A stretch of 5,730 bases of DNA, taken from assembly GCA_009926195.1 (NCBI GenBank), contig RFPK01000133.1, positions 1 to 5,730 of the forward strand, read 5' to 3'. Positions 5,434-5,730 of the stretch are shown here, in pieces (the stretch's first letter is position 1; every line of letters starts with the position of its first letter). This stretch comes from Synechococcaceae bacterium WB4_1_0192. Lineage in GTDB: Bacteria > Cyanobacteriota > Cyanobacteriia > PCC-6307 > Cyanobiaceae. The notes beneath the pieces are model-generated. The model had not been told where the DNA came from and made no database searches. It was given only the letters and a program-made list of their open reading frames with translations. Position numbers and translations under genes: made by a program.

Positions 5434-5730
5434 GGGGAGCCAGGCGTGTGCCATCGGCCAGCGGTGCTCCACGCCAGGCCTGATGCTGGCTGATGCTGAC
5501 CGTCAGCCCGGCCTGCTCCAGCAGCGGCCTGAGCTCCGCCAGCGCCTCCAGCGTGGCCAGGGGAATCACCACAACTCCGGCGGGACGCAACCGCTCCAGC
5601 ACGGCCATCAGCAGGGTCGCCCGATCGCGGCCGCCGCCACCGAGCAGCACCCGATCGGGGTCGGGGAGACCCACCAGGGCGGCCGCGATCGGGCGACCCT
5701 GCTGATGGCCGTGCTGGAGCGGTTGCGTCC
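5387..5730 (-). CDS. cobL: Precorrin-6Y C5,15-methyltransferase, CbiT domain (5' end beyond window, edge rearranged)
   Basis: CobL methylates precorrin-6Y at C5 and C15 and decarboxylates it in cobalamin (pseudocobalamin) synthesis. Only the C-terminal CbiT-type SAM-dependent methyltransferase part is present. Visible are GLPDPDRVLLGGGGRD (counterpart of the PDAIFVGG region in CbiT), LLMAVLERLRPAGVVVIPLATLEAL (strand-turn-strand after the SAM site), and QAWRGAPLADGTRLAPLNPVLVLRG, matching the family's closing pattern of a small-residue turn, GT and NPV. The stop is TGA at 5389-5387. To the right of about 5677 the frame stays open, but the residues (TQPLQHGHQQGRPIA) are not family-like, because the DNA there is a reversed copy of 5583-5635. 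Native cobL probably ends near 5677 in this sequence. If only this fragment is considered, a stand-alone CbiT cannot be ruled out. Confidence 0.87.
   Translation of the reverse strand, partial: TQPLQHGHQQGRPIAAALVGLPDPDRVLLGGGGRDRATLLMAVLERLRPAGVVVIPLATLEALAELRPLLEQAGLTVSISQHQAWRGAPLADGTRLAPLNPVLVLRGVKPAAG
5583..5635 (-). repeat. Inverted repeat 2, native copy in cobL
   Basis: The source arm encodes the GGRDRATLLMAVLERLRP stretch of CobL in its proper place and frame. It is perfectly complementary to 5678-5730 over 53 bases, with a 42-base spacer (5636-5677). Near the turn each arm carries the palindrome GCGGCCGC (5627-5634 and 5679-5686), a plausible site for a strand to fold back. Confidence 0.95.
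5678..5730 (+). repeat. Inverted repeat 2, reversed copy reaching the window edge
   Basis: Read on the plus strand this gives RATLLMAVLERLR, which is CobL sequence in the wrong orientation. All 53 bases to the last base of the window match the reverse complement of 5583-5635, so the repeat may continue beyond the window. Confidence 0.95.

Noticed and set aside
5481..5500. A 10-base tandem repeat (TGATGCTGGC, TGATGCTGAC)
   Set aside because: It lies within cobL and encodes a normal-looking segment (SISQHQAW) of the domain; likely codon coincidence.

Overview
The window looks like part of the chromosome of a high-GC unicellular picocyanobacterium (Synechococcus/Cyanobium type). This rests on recognisable housekeeping proteins of that group, a cyanobacterial/plastid DUF3611 membrane protein, compact gene packing, frequent GTG/TTG starts and poor Shine-Dalgarno sequences. 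The species is not determined.

Layout, left to right: ribF (minus, running off the left edge at its C-terminus); a divergent DUF3611 four-helix membrane protein (plus); surE (minus, overlapping the end of DUF3611 tail to tail); then, divergent from surE, pheS, nadK, an OmpR-type regulator with a degenerate receiver, and a DUF192 protein (all plus); and the C-terminal CbiT part of cobL (minus, running off the right edge and overlapping the DUF192 end). nadK and the regulator overlap by four bases (GTGA), and the DUF192 gene starts four bases after the regulator's stop, so these three probably form one transcription unit. No gene-free stretch exceeds 100 bases. I see no tRNA, rRNA, CRISPR or insertion sequence.

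Most of the genes are ordinary: FMN/FAD synthesis, phenylalanine tRNA charging, NADP synthesis and cobalamin synthesis. The striking signal is structural. A perfect 79-bp inverted repeat lies inside surE (1717-1795 against 1975-2053). The left arm is a reversed copy of codons about 41-67 of the same gene. It sits exactly where some 80-90 residues of the normal SurE C-terminal domain should be, and the normal C-terminal end resumes after it in frame. A second perfect inverted repeat of at least 53 bp (5583-5635 against 5678-5730) makes the cobL sequence fold back on itself and reaches the last base of the window. Both look like snap-back or template-switch events. They could be real mutations or products of whole-genome amplification or assembly; the second, ending at the edge, makes an artefact a serious possibility. 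The sequence alone cannot decide between these.
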